This document shows positions 7,800-15,485 of a DNA stretch of 42,393 nt, piece after piece. Position numbers and translations under genes: made by a program. This stretch comes from Hyphomicrobiales bacterium (GTDB lineage Bacteria > Pseudomonadota > Alphaproteobacteria > Rhizobiales > Beijerinckiaceae): assembly GCA_016716745.1 (NCBI GenBank), contig JADJVD010000012.1, positions 1-42,393 on the forward strand, written 5' to 3'. The notes beneath the pieces are model-generated. The model worked only from the letters and a program-made list of their open reading frames with translations, made no database searches and was not told the origin of the DNA. The stretch's first letter is position 1. Every line of letters starts with the position of its first letter.

Positions 7800-8882
7800 A
7801 TGCAAGGGCTCCAGCACACCACCTCGGGCGCGCGCCTTGCGCCGCCGCCGCGCCTGACCGCCGCGCAGCGCCTCGGCGTGCTGCCGATGCCGAACCTCGC
7901 CTGGACGCCGGAGGTCGAGCGCGAGACCGCGCATCTCTACGAGAAGGTGAAGGGGATCATCCCGCCCGTGGAGTGGCCCTTCCACGCGCCTTACGTGAAG
8001 GCGATCAACGACCTCAAGCGCGAGCGCAACGCCGTCATCCTGGCGCACAACTACCAGACGCCGGAGATCTACAACTGCGTCGCCGACGTCGTCGGCGACT
8101 CGCTGCAGCTTGCGCGCCTGGCCGGCAAGTCCGACGCCGACATCATCATCCAGGGCGGCGTGCACTTCATGGCCGAGACCTCGAAGCTGCTGAACCCGCA
8201 CAAGACGGTGCTGATCCCGGATTCGCGCGCGGGCTGCTCGCTCGCCGAGTCGATCACCGGCGCCGACGTGCGCGTGCTGCGCCAACGCTATCCCGGCGTG
8301 CCGGTCGTCGCCTATGTCAACACCTCGGCCGACGTGAAGGCGGAGGTCGACATCTGCTGCACCTCATCGAACGCCGTGAAGGTGGTCGAGAGCCTCGGCG
8401 TCGACACCGTCATCTTCCTGCCCGACCGTTTTCTCGCGGCCAATGTGGCGCGGCAGACGAAGGTGAAGATCATCGCCTGGCACGGCGCCTGCGAGGTGCA
8501 CGAGCGCTTCACCGCCGAAGAGTTGCAGCGCTACCGCGCCGACGACCCGTCGATCGAGATCATCGCCCATCCCGAATGCCCGCCGGAGGTGGTCGAGGTC
8601 TCCGACTTCGCCGGCTCCACGGCGGCGATGATCGACTATGTGAAGACGCGCAAGCCGCGTCGCGTGCTGCTCGTCACCGAGTGCTCGATGGCCGACAACG
8701 TCGCCTCCGAGACGCAGGGCGTCGAGTTCGTGCGCCCCTGCAATCTGTGCCCGCACATGAAGCGGATCACGCTGCCGAAGATTCTCGACAGCCTCGTCTA
8801 TCTGCGCGAGGAAGTTACGATCGACCCGGCGCTCGCCGAGCGCGCGCGCCGCTCCGTGCAGCGGATGATCGACCTGAAATAA
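7800..8882 (+). CDS. nadA: Quinolinate synthase
   Basis: NadA condenses iminoaspartate with dihydroxyacetone phosphate to quinolinate, the second step of de novo NAD synthesis; it carries an oxygen-sensitive 4Fe-4S cluster. The 360-residue protein shows the NadA blocks AVILAHNYQTPEIYN, DIIIQGGVHFMAETSK, PDSRAGCSLAESI, IAWHGACEVHERF, IAHPECPPEV and RPCNLCPHMK. These include the Cys of the first block (IYNC), the Cys of HPECP and the final CNLC. I chose ATG 7800 (MQGLQHTT) over ATG 7785 because AGGGAGG lies 5-6 bases before it and because 7785 falls within operator 2. It heads the nad operon. Confidence 0.97.
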   Translation: MQGLQHTTSGARLAPPPRLTAAQRLGVLPMPNLAWTPEVERETAHLYEKVKGIIPPVEWPFHAPYVKAINDLKRERNAVILAHNYQTPEIYNCVADVVGDSLQLARLAGKSDADIIIQGGVHFMAETSKLLNPHKTVLIPDSRAGCSLAESITGADVRVLRQRYPGVPVVAYVNTSADVKAEVDICCTSSNAVKVVESLGVDTVIFLPDRFLAANVARQTKVKIIAWHGACEVHERFTAEELQRYRADDPSIEIIAHPECPPEVVEVSDFAGSTAAMIDYVKTRKPRRVLLVTECSMADNVASETQGVEFVRPCNLCPHMKRITLPKILDSLVYLREEVTIDPALAERARRSVQRMIDLK

Positions 8883-8940
8883 GCGCCGCCTCCGCGCGGG
8901 GGCGGAGGCGCATGGCGGCGGGGGCGCGGAGGACAAGATC

Positions 8941-9327
8941 ATGGCCGGTTCGACCGTCATTCCGACTTTCCGCTATCGCGACGCGCCGCGCATGATCGAC
9001 TGGCTGTGCGAGACGCTCGGCTTCCATCGTCAGGCCGTCTACGAGGACGGCGCGGGCGGCGTGGCGCACGCCCAACTCACGCTCGGCGACGGAATGATCA
9101 TGCTGGGATCGCTGCGCGACGACGCCTTCGGCGTCTTCGACTCCTCGCCCTACGTCGTCGTGCCGGACGCCGACGCCGTCTACGCACGGGTCAAGGCCAG
9201 CGGCGTCGAGATCATCCAGACGATCAAGGACGAGGATTACGGCGGCCGCGGTTTCGGCTTCCGAGATCCGGAGGGGAATCACTGGTTCGTCGGAACCTAC
9301 GATCCGTGGCGCGCGAGCGGAGCCTGA
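8941..9327 (+). CDS. VOC (glyoxalase/bleomycin-resistance) fold protein inside the nad operon
   Basis: This is a 128-residue vicinal-oxygen-chelate protein of the PhnB-like/glyoxalase_6 kind. Recognisable features are an N-terminal TFRYRDAPRMIDWLCETLGF, the middle GDGMIMLGS strand, and the C-terminal GGRGFGFRDPEGNHWFVGTY, with Glu and His in the usual end-strand position. Such proteins are metal-dependent lyases, isomerases or binding proteins, and the reaction here is unknown. The gene lies between nadA and nadB: 58 bases after nadA, with its stop codon 1 base before the nadB GTG. That packing implies co-transcription and suggests, without proving, a role linked to aspartate oxidase or quinolinate synthesis. 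Confidence 0.9.
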   Translation: MAGSTVIPTFRYRDAPRMIDWLCETLGFHRQAVYEDGAGGVAHAQLTLGDGMIMLGSLRDDAFGVFDSSPYVVVPDADAVYARVKASGVEIIQTIKDEDYGGRGFGFRDPEGNHWFVGTYDPWRASGA

Positions 9328-9328
9328 T

Positions 9329-10858
9329 GTGACGAAAGCGCCTCCCATCCTCATCGTCGGCGGCGGAATCGCCGGCCTGTTCTGCGCGCTGAAGCTGGCG
9401 CCGCGCCCCGTGCGCGTGCTCGCCGCCGCGCCGATCGGCCAGGGCGCCTCCTCGGCATGGGCGCAGGGCGGCATCGCCGCCGCCATCTCCGAGGGCGACA
9501 CGGCGGAAAAGCACACGGCCGACACGGTGGCCGCCGGCGCCGGCACGGTCGACGAAGGCGTGGTGCTGGCGATGGCGCGCGAGGCGCGCGCGCGCATCGA
9601 CGATCTGCTGACCTACGGCGTGCCGTTCGACAAGGATCTCGAAGGCCATCTCGTGCAGTCGCGCGAGGCCGCCCATTCCGAGCGGCGCATCGTGCGCGTG
9701 AAGGGCGACGCGGCGGGCGCGGCGATCATGCTCGCGCTCGCCGCCGCCGTGCGCGCCTCCCCGCATATCGAGGTGATGCAGGGCGAGGCGGAGTCGCTCA
9801 TCGCGCGCGAAGGCCGCGTCGAAGGCGTGATCGCGCGCGACGCGGTCGGGCGCGCCTTCGCCCTGCCCGCCGCCGCCACCGTGCTGGCGACCGGCGGCGT
9901 CGGCTTTCTCTACGCGGTGACGACCAATCCGCCTCAGGCGCGCGGCGCGGGCGTGGCGATGGCCGCGCGCGCCGGGGCGACCATCGCCGACGCCGAGTTC
10001 GTGCAGTTTCATCCCACCGCCATCGACATCGGGCGCGACCCTGCCCCGCTCGCCACCGAGGCGCTGCGCGGCGACGGCTGCACCCTCATCAACAAGGCGG
10101 GCGAGCGCTTCATGGCGAAGCTGCACAAGGACGCCGAGCTCGCCCCGCGCGACATCGTGGCGCGCGGCGTGTTCGCCGAGATCGCGGCCGGGCGCGGCGC
10201 CTTTCTCGATTGCCGCACGGCCGTCGGCGCCGAATTCGCCGCGCGGTTCCCGACGGTTTATGCAAGCTGCATGTCGGCCGGCATCGACCCCGCGACGACG
10301 CCGATCCCGGTCGCGCCCGCCGAGCACTACCATATGGGCGGCGTGTGGACGGACGAGCGCGGCAAGAGTTCGCTCGACGGGCTGCATGCGGCGGGCGAGG
10401 TCTCGTCCACCGGCGTGCACGGCGCCAACCGGCTCGCCTCCAACTCGCTGCTCGAGGCTGTCGTGTTCGCCTCGCGCATCGCCGACGATCTGCGCGGCGC
10501 GACGCTGAAGGCGCCGCGCGCGGCCGCAGAGTCGGACCTGCCGCCGCTTGCGCGAGGCGAAGCCGACGCCGCGCTCGTCGCGCGCCTGCGCAAGACGATG
10601 AACGAGAAGGTCGGCGTGGTGCGCGACGAGGCGGGGCTAGGCCAGGCGCTCGAGGCGCTCGTCGCCATCGACAGGGCGGCGAGGCTGCCGGCGACGCGCA
10701 ACATGGCCGCGACCGCGCTGATGATCGCGGCCGCCGCATGGTCGCGGCGCGAGAGCCGCGGCGGCCACTACCGCGCCGACTATCCGACGACCGACCCGCG
10801 CCTCGCGCATCGCTCGGCGATCACGCTCGAGGACGCGCGCGCCATCGCCAACGCCTGA
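9329..10858 (+). CDS. nadB: L-aspartate oxidase
   Basis: NadB is a flavoprotein that oxidises L-aspartate to iminoaspartate, the substrate of NadA. The 509-residue protein opens with the FAD Rossmann motif VGGGIAGLF (about residues 10-18). It continues with SSAWAQGGIAAA, HSERRIVRVKGDAAG, and the succinate-dehydrogenase-like FAD block EVSSTGVHGANRLASNSLLE (about 355). The length is normal for the family. The start is GTG 9329, immediately after the VOC stop; the ATG two bases earlier is out of frame and meets a stop at once. It is followed after 8 bases by nadC. Function is secure. Confidence 0.97.
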   Translation: MTKAPPILIVGGGIAGLFCALKLAPRPVRVLAAAPIGQGASSAWAQGGIAAAISEGDTAEKHTADTVAAGAGTVDEGVVLAMAREARARIDDLLTYGVPFDKDLEGHLVQSREAAHSERRIVRVKGDAAGAAIMLALAAAVRASPHIEVMQGEAESLIAREGRVEGVIARDAVGRAFALPAAATVLATGGVGFLYAVTTNPPQARGAGVAMAARAGATIADAEFVQFHPTAIDIGRDPAPLATEALRGDGCTLINKAGERFMAKLHKDAELAPRDIVARGVFAEIAAGRGAFLDCRTAVGAEFAARFPTVYASCMSAGIDPATTPIPVAPAEHYHMGGVWTDERGKSSLDGLHAAGEVSSTGVHGANRLASNSLLEAVVFASRIADDLRGATLKAPRAAAESDLPPLARGEADAALVARLRKTMNEKVGVVRDEAGLGQALEALVAIDRAARLPATRNMAATALMIAAAAWSRRESRGGHYRADYPTTDPRLAHRSAITLEDARAIANA

Positions 10859-10866
10859 GAGCTTTC

Positions 10867-11724
10867 ATGCGCGATCTGCCCGTTCTCAATCCGCTCATCG
10901 TCGAGACCGCCGTGCGCGCCGCGCTCCTGGAGGATTTCGGCCGCGCCGGCGACGTCACCTCGCAGGCGACGATCCCCGCCGACGCGCAGGCGCGGGCCGC
11001 CTTCGGCGCGCGCAAGGCAGGCGTCATCAGCGGCCTCGACGCGGCGCGCGCGACGTTCCGCATCGTCGACCCGGCCGTCACGTTCGAGGCGCATGCGCAG
11101 GACGGCGACGTCGTCGCGCCGGGCGCGAAGATCGCGCATGTCGCCGGCAATGCGCGCGCCCTGCTCGCCGCCGAGCGTGTGGCGCTGAACTTCCTCGGCC
11201 GCATGTCGGGCGTCGCGACGCTGACGCATCGCTATGCGCAGGCGGTCGCGCACACCAGGGCGAAGATCTGCTGCACGCGCAAGACGACGCCGGGCATGCG
11301 CGCCTTCGAGAAATACGCGGTGCGCTGCGGCGGCGGCATGAACCATCGCTTCGGCCTCGACGACGCGGTGCTGATCAAGGACAACCATGTCGCGGTGGCC
11401 GGCGGCGTCGCGCCGGCTTTGCGCGCGGCCAAGCGCCATGCCGGCCATCTGGTCAAGATCGAGATCGAGGTCGACCGCCTGTCGCAGCTCGACGAGGTGA
11501 TCGGCGAGGGCGCCGACGTCGTGATGCTCGACAATATGAGCCTCGACGACATGCGCGAGGCGGTGCGCCGCGTCGCCGGCCGCATGAAAGTCGAGGCTTC
11601 GGGCGGCGTCAATCTCGACACGGTGAAGGCGATCGCAGAGACGGGCGTCGATCTCATTTCGGTCGGCGCGCTCACCCACTCGGCGAGCGTGCTCGATCTC
11701 GGCCTCGACATCGAGATCGGTTGA
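10867..11724 (+). CDS. nadC: Nicotinate-nucleotide pyrophosphorylase (carboxylating)
   Basis: NadC (quinolinate phosphoribosyltransferase) joins quinolinate and PRPP to give nicotinate mononucleotide, CO2 and pyrophosphate. It has 285 residues, the usual length. Signature blocks are GDVTSQATIP, LNFLGRMSGVAT, CTRKTTPGMRAFEKYAV, GGGMNHRFGLDDAVLIKDNH, IEIEVD and SGGVNLDTVKAIAETGVDLISVGALTHS. The start is ATG 10867, 8 bases after the nadB stop, and no other start fits the N-terminus. It is the last gene of the operon; no hairpin terminator on the plus strand is visible behind it. Confidence 0.97.
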   Translation: MRDLPVLNPLIVETAVRAALLEDFGRAGDVTSQATIPADAQARAAFGARKAGVISGLDAARATFRIVDPAVTFEAHAQDGDVVAPGAKIAHVAGNARALLAAERVALNFLGRMSGVATLTHRYAQAVAHTRAKICCTRKTTPGMRAFEKYAVRCGGGMNHRFGLDDAVLIKDNHVAVAGGVAPALRAAKRHAGHLVKIEIEVDRLSQLDEVIGEGADVVMLDNMSLDDMREAVRRVAGRMKVEASGGVNLDTVKAIAETGVDLISVGALTHSASVLDLGLDIEIG

Positions 11725-11832
11725 TCAGGCCTCGAGGCCGCAGACATCGAGCGGGTTGATCCGCACGCTGGCGACGACGCCCGCCGCGCGCCACAGGCGC
11801 AGCGTCTCGCGCTCGGCGCCCGGCAGAAAAAG
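11725..11832 (-). pseudogene. Possible 3' remnant of an unknown gene
   Basis: This minus-strand frame ends with TGA at the nadC end and reads WLFLPGAERETLRLWRAAG, then VVASVRINPLDVCGLEA. Its third codon positions are almost all G or C and the composition is balanced, which is coding-like. Just upstream the frame runs straight into the hairpin and T-run of an intrinsic terminator serving the next minus-strand gene, and there the reading becomes Arg-rich and non-coding. I read it as the last 35 or so residues of a gene whose 5' part is gone. I do not recognise the family. A chance open frame is the alternative. Confidence 0.4.
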
Positions 11833-11861
11833 CCACGTCCGCCGGCAATGCGGCGGACGTG
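11825..11861 (-). terminator. Intrinsic terminator of the tandem-repeat protein gene
   Basis: A perfect 11-bp stem (CACGTCCGCCG / CGGCGGACGTG, loop of 6) at 11834-11861. On the minus strand it is followed by GGC and a run of five T. It lies 27 bases past the stop of the minus-strand repeat-protein gene. Confidence 0.9.
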
Positions 11862-11888
11862 CGTCTCTTGTCGTCGCGCGGTCGTCGC

Positions 11889-12790
11889 TCAATAGGCGGC
11901 GGCGTAGCCCGGCGCGCAGCGGCGCTGGATCGGCGCCCAGGCGCGCGCGCCGGGGCTCACCATCACCTGCCGCGTCACCGTGCGATACTCGGCCGGGATC
12001 GTCTCGTAGACGGTGCGGGCGGGCTGCACCTCGACCGTCCGCGCGCGCGTCGTCCAGACGGCGGGAACCGTGTCGTACACGGTGCGCGCGGGCGAGACCT
12101 CGACAGTGCGCAGGCGCGCGCCCCACACCGCCGGAATCGACTCGTAGACGGTGCGCGCCGGCTGCGTGACGACGGTGCGCGCGCGCGTCTCGTAACGGGC
12201 GGGGATCGTCTCGGTCACGCTGCGGGCGGGCTGGATCTCGACGGTGCGAACGCGCGTCGCGTAGGTCGCCGGCTCGTAGACCCAGCAGCCGACGGCGCGG
12301 CCGCCCTCATACGTCACCTTCCAGACCTTGCGGGCGGGCGAGACCTCGACGCGCTCAGACACATTCTGCAACACCGGCGGCACGAGGCGCGAGACGGCCC
12401 GCGCGGGCTCGACCATCACGGTCTCGTTCTGCACGCCGTAGACGGCGGGAACGGTGCGCGCGACCTGCCGCTCCGGGTGCAGCAGCACGCGCTCCTCGAC
12501 GCTGCGATAGGTCGCCGGGACGACGCGCGCGATCTGCCGCTCGGGCGAGGCGAGCACGCGCTCGCTCACCGTCTGGTAGACGCCGGGCACGACGCGCGCG
12601 ACCTGCGAGGCGGGGCGCACCATCACCTGCTCGGCATGGGTGCGATAGACGGGCGGGGTGGCGACTTCGGCATAGCACTGGCCGCCGGCCTGCGCGCCGT
12701 TGACGGCCACGGAAGCACCGCCGCGGCGACGCTGCCGACGAGCAGCGGGCTGCGCAATTGCGGGCGCGCGGCGCGAAGGAAATTGGTCAT
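11889..12790 (-). pseudogene. Secreted tandem-repeat protein, frameshifted near its signal peptide
   Basis: The body (frame ending TGA at 11889-11891) consists of about ten degenerate 22-residue repeats of the form PAxYxTxxRTVEVxPARTVYETI, for example PARTVYESIPAVWGARLRTV. One unit is interrupted by VTYEGGRAVGCWVYEPATY. Similar repeats of alternating V and P-A occur in envelope proteins of several phyla; beta-structure in the periplasm is plausible. The obvious start, ATG 12790 with GGAGGAT upstream, encodes a signal peptide (MTNFLRAARPQLRSPLLVG then SVAAA) in another frame. Adding one base near 12716-12726 would join it to ASVAVNGAQAGGQCYAEV, giving a normal signal-cleavage context. So either one base is missing in the sequence or the gene is broken. 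It has its own terminator. Confidence 0.75.
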
Positions 12791-12919
12791 GTCGATCCTC
12801 CAGAGCGACGCGCAGGCGCCGCTTCCGGCGCGTCCAATGAAGGCAGGTAAGGATTTGTTTACGTCCTCCGCAACGCGGAAGGTCGTTTATGGTGAATCCG
12901 AGCGCAGCCCGACGGTCGT

Positions 12920-13678
12920 TCAGCGCAAGATATTGGGCTGCTGACGCTCGAGATAGGCCTCCTCGACCGCGGCCATCTCCACCGTGTCGTAGCCCGTGAT
13001 CATCGTCTTGACGTAATGGCCCACCGTCTTGCCGGTGGTCGTCATGTAGACATGGATGATGACGAAGGCGATCATCATGAAGGCGGCCGCCGTGTGCACG
13101 AAGGCGACGACGGTCAGGCCGGTTGCGCCGGCGAGCTTCGCCCAGAGCGGATAGGCGAGATAGAGGATCCCCGTCGCCCACAGCGCCGGGCCTATGAGCA
13201 CCATGAAGGTGAGATAGGCGAGCGACTGAAGCGCGTTCTGCTTGCGCCAGAGGTTCTTGGAATAGGGATGCGGCGCGCCGCGCAGGATTCCCCAGGCATA
13301 GAAGCGGACCACCGCGAGCAGGCCCGTCTTGGGCAGATACTGCCGCCACTGGCCGGTGGTGAAGTGCCAGAACGTCGTGAAGATCCACAGCAGGATCAGC
13401 ACGACGGCGGCGATGGTGTGGATCATCACCGCCTTGTCGAAGCCGATCAGCGCGAAAGAGCCGTGCACGACGAAGCCGGAGAAGGCGAGCGTGAAGATCA
13501 GCGCCGCCTGCGACCAGTGCCAGAATCGCTCGTAGCGGCTGTAGATCATCACCGTGCGGCGCGACTTGCCCCAAGGCACGGAGGCTTCGCCTGCGATCAG
13601 TCCGTCGCGCGCGTTCGCCAGTTCGGGCCGCGGCGCGTCAAGCGGACGCGGGAGTGCGGAGTCGTTCGTTTCGCTCAC
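12920..13678 (-). CDS. Cytochrome b561/formate-dehydrogenase-gamma-like membrane cytochrome b
   Basis: This is a 252-residue di-haem-type membrane cytochrome with four predicted helices (about 55-75, 84-104, 150-175, 190-212). Candidate haem ligands are His54 (RFWHWSQ), His87 (VMIHTIA), His105 (FWHFTTGQW), His195 (AFVHTAAA) and His209 (VIIHVYM). Proteins of this kind carry electrons between the quinone pool and a periplasmic redox partner. The start is GTG 13676-13678 with AAGGGG about 6 bases upstream, 12 bases after the stop of the octaheme cytochrome c gene. The two are almost certainly one operon, so this protein is probably the quinol-oxidising anchor for that cytochrome. The first 40 residues are cytoplasmic and Pro-rich. 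Confidence 0.85.
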   Translation of the reverse strand: MSETNDSALPRPLDAPRPELANARDGLIAGEASVPWGKSRRTVMIYSRYERFWHWSQAALIFTLAFSGFVVHGSFALIGFDKAVMIHTIAAVVLILLWIFTTFWHFTTGQWRQYLPKTGLLAVVRFYAWGILRGAPHPYSKNLWRKQNALQSLAYLTFMVLIGPALWATGILYLAYPLWAKLAGATGLTVVAFVHTAAAFMMIAFVIIHVYMTTTGKTVGHYVKTMITGYDTVEMAAVEEAYLERQQPNILR

Positions 13679-13690
13679 CTTACGCCCCTT

Positions 13691-15355
13691 TCAGTGAATG
13701 CCGCCGCTGGCGCCGCGGCGCCCGCGCATCGCGAACCGCAGCGCGCCATGCGCCGCAACGCCCGCCAGCGCGCCGAACACGGCGAGATAGCCAAGCATGT
13801 CGAGCCAGCGGACATGGTCGCGGCCCGGCATGTAGAAGCCCGCCAGATTGGCCAGACGTCCGTCGCGGGAATGGCACGAGACGCAGGCGACCGCCTGCTC
13901 CTTCGGCGCCACCATGTGCGCGAGCGGCCAGTACATCACCGTATCGACGAAGCCGACTTGTCCCGAGAACTGCAGACCGGCCGACTTCATGCCCGCATCG
14001 ATCGCCTTCTCCCAGTTGAAGTTGGTCCAGTAGGCCGTGTCGTTCTGGCCGAACACGTTCATGTAGACGAGCGTGTCGTTCGCCTTGTCGTAGGCCTGGC
14101 GTCCGCGCATCGCCTTGAACGGCCAGATGCGCGACTTCGGATCGTCATGCGATCCGGCGATCTTGTTGACCTCGACGATCTTCGTCGGATCGATCTTCTC
14201 GTCGACAAGCGTGTAGCGCACCTTGCCATCGAACCAGGCGTAATGCGGCGCGACGTTCTCCTCCCATTTGAACGTCCCCTTGATCGACAGATAGGTGTCG
14301 GCGCCCTTGGCGTCGTGCTCGGCGTAGGGCTTGCCGTCCTTCAGTTTGCCGGCGGTCGACCAGTCCCACAACGTCTTGGTCGGCACGCCACCGCGCGCCA
14401 TTTCGGGGATGTGACAGCTCTGGCAGGCGAGCTTGTCGGTGTGACCGTTGAGATAGTAGGCCTTGATCGCCGCCGGCGGCGCAGCGGCCTTGTGCGGCTG
14501 ATCGCCATGACAGGATTCGCAGCTCGCGACATGTCGCTCCGCGCCGCGATGAATAGCGCCCTGCGTGTCCTTGGCGGTGGAGGCGTAACGGCTGCCGGCG
14601 AAGATATGCGCGTCGCTTTGGTGGCAGGTCTCGCAGGTGAAGTTCAGCCCCTTGGCGTCCATGTGCACGTCGAGCGCCTTCGAAGGCGCGACGAGCGAAC
14701 TGTCGAGATCGCCGTGCTTCACGCCGTCGCCGCCGCCGCCGTAGAAGTGGCATGCGCCGCAATTCTCGCGGCCGGGTATGCCGACGTTCTGCGCGACCTT
14801 CGCCCAGTCCGGCGGATTGTAGACGTCCTTGCCGATGGTGAGCGGCGTCGTCGCGGGGTGTCCGGCGCCGGCGGGCGTCTTGCGATAGCCGCCGGTGCGG
14901 TCATGGCAGACGAGGCAATCGACGTTCGTCTCGCTGGTGAAATCGAACGTCGCGTCCTTCCAGCCATAACCGGCATGGCAACTCGTGCAGCGCGGTTCGT
15001 TGGACGTGAGGTTGCCGCAGAAGGCGTTGATGACGTTCTTCTTGCCGAGCGTCTGGCCGGTCGCCTCATTCTTGAAGGCCCAGCTCCAGTGAATCGACTT
15101 GTGCACCTGCTTGGACGCTTCGGTGTGGCAGGTCAGGCAGGCCTTTGTGACCTCGGGGCCCGACGCGAAGGGGCCTTTCAGGGCTTCGAACTTCGAATGG
15201 TCGGCGGTGCTGCGGGCCTTGGCGAGATCGGGCCGAGACGTCACGGGGCCGCTCGGGGCGACGGGCGTCGCCCCCGTCTGGCCGAACGCGATGGTCGCCG
15301 AGGCGACGAATGCTGCAAACCATGCGGCCACCGCCGCTCTGCGTATCGCCGCCAC
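13691..15355 (-). CDS. Octaheme c-type cytochrome (tetrathionate reductase-like), membrane anchored
   Basis: This exported multihaem cytochrome of 554 residues has a signal peptide (about 1-25) and exactly eight CxxCH haem sites: Cys73, Cys123, Cys147, Cys199, Cys241, Cys279, Cys311 and Cys491. A single C-terminal membrane helix lies at about 518-540. Size, number and spacing of hemes, including the long gap before the last site, fit the octaheme tetrathionate reductase (OTR) family, whose Shewanella member reduces tetrathionate, nitrite and hydroxylamine in vitro; the true substrate of the family is unclear. The downstream membrane cytochrome b would feed it electrons from quinol. The C-terminal anchor distinguishes it from soluble OTR. 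Family assignment is good; substrate is unknown. Confidence 0.88.
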   Translation of the reverse strand: MAAIRRAAVAAWFAAFVASATIAFGQTGATPVAPSGPVTSRPDLAKARSTADHSKFEALKGPFASGPEVTKACLTCHTEASKQVHKSIHWSWAFKNEATGQTLGKKNVINAFCGNLTSNEPRCTSCHAGYGWKDATFDFTSETNVDCLVCHDRTGGYRKTPAGAGHPATTPLTIGKDVYNPPDWAKVAQNVGIPGRENCGACHFYGGGGDGVKHGDLDSSLVAPSKALDVHMDAKGLNFTCETCHQSDAHIFAGSRYASTAKDTQGAIHRGAERHVASCESCHGDQPHKAAAPPAAIKAYYLNGHTDKLACQSCHIPEMARGGVPTKTLWDWSTAGKLKDGKPYAEHDAKGADTYLSIKGTFKWEENVAPHYAWFDGKVRYTLVDEKIDPTKIVEVNKIAGSHDDPKSRIWPFKAMRGRQAYDKANDTLVYMNVFGQNDTAYWTNFNWEKAIDAGMKSAGLQFSGQVGFVDTVMYWPLAHMVAPKEQAVACVSCHSRDGRLANLAGFYMPGRDHVRWLDMLGYLAVFGALAGVAAHGALRFAMRGRRGASGGIH

Positions 15356-15485
15356 GCGATCCTCCCCCTGACGCTCGCCGGCCGGTTGCCCCGGACTCGG
15401 CCTGCGAGTATCGCCGGGGGCTCAGGCGGCCGACTGTGACAAGATTACGCGGCGAGGCTGCGGCATTTTGTCCTATTCGATCGGC

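Noticed and set aside
13016..15439. 807-codon plus-strand open frame
   Set aside because: Antisense to the octaheme cytochrome and cytochrome b genes, whose eight CxxCH motifs and helices settle the coding strand.
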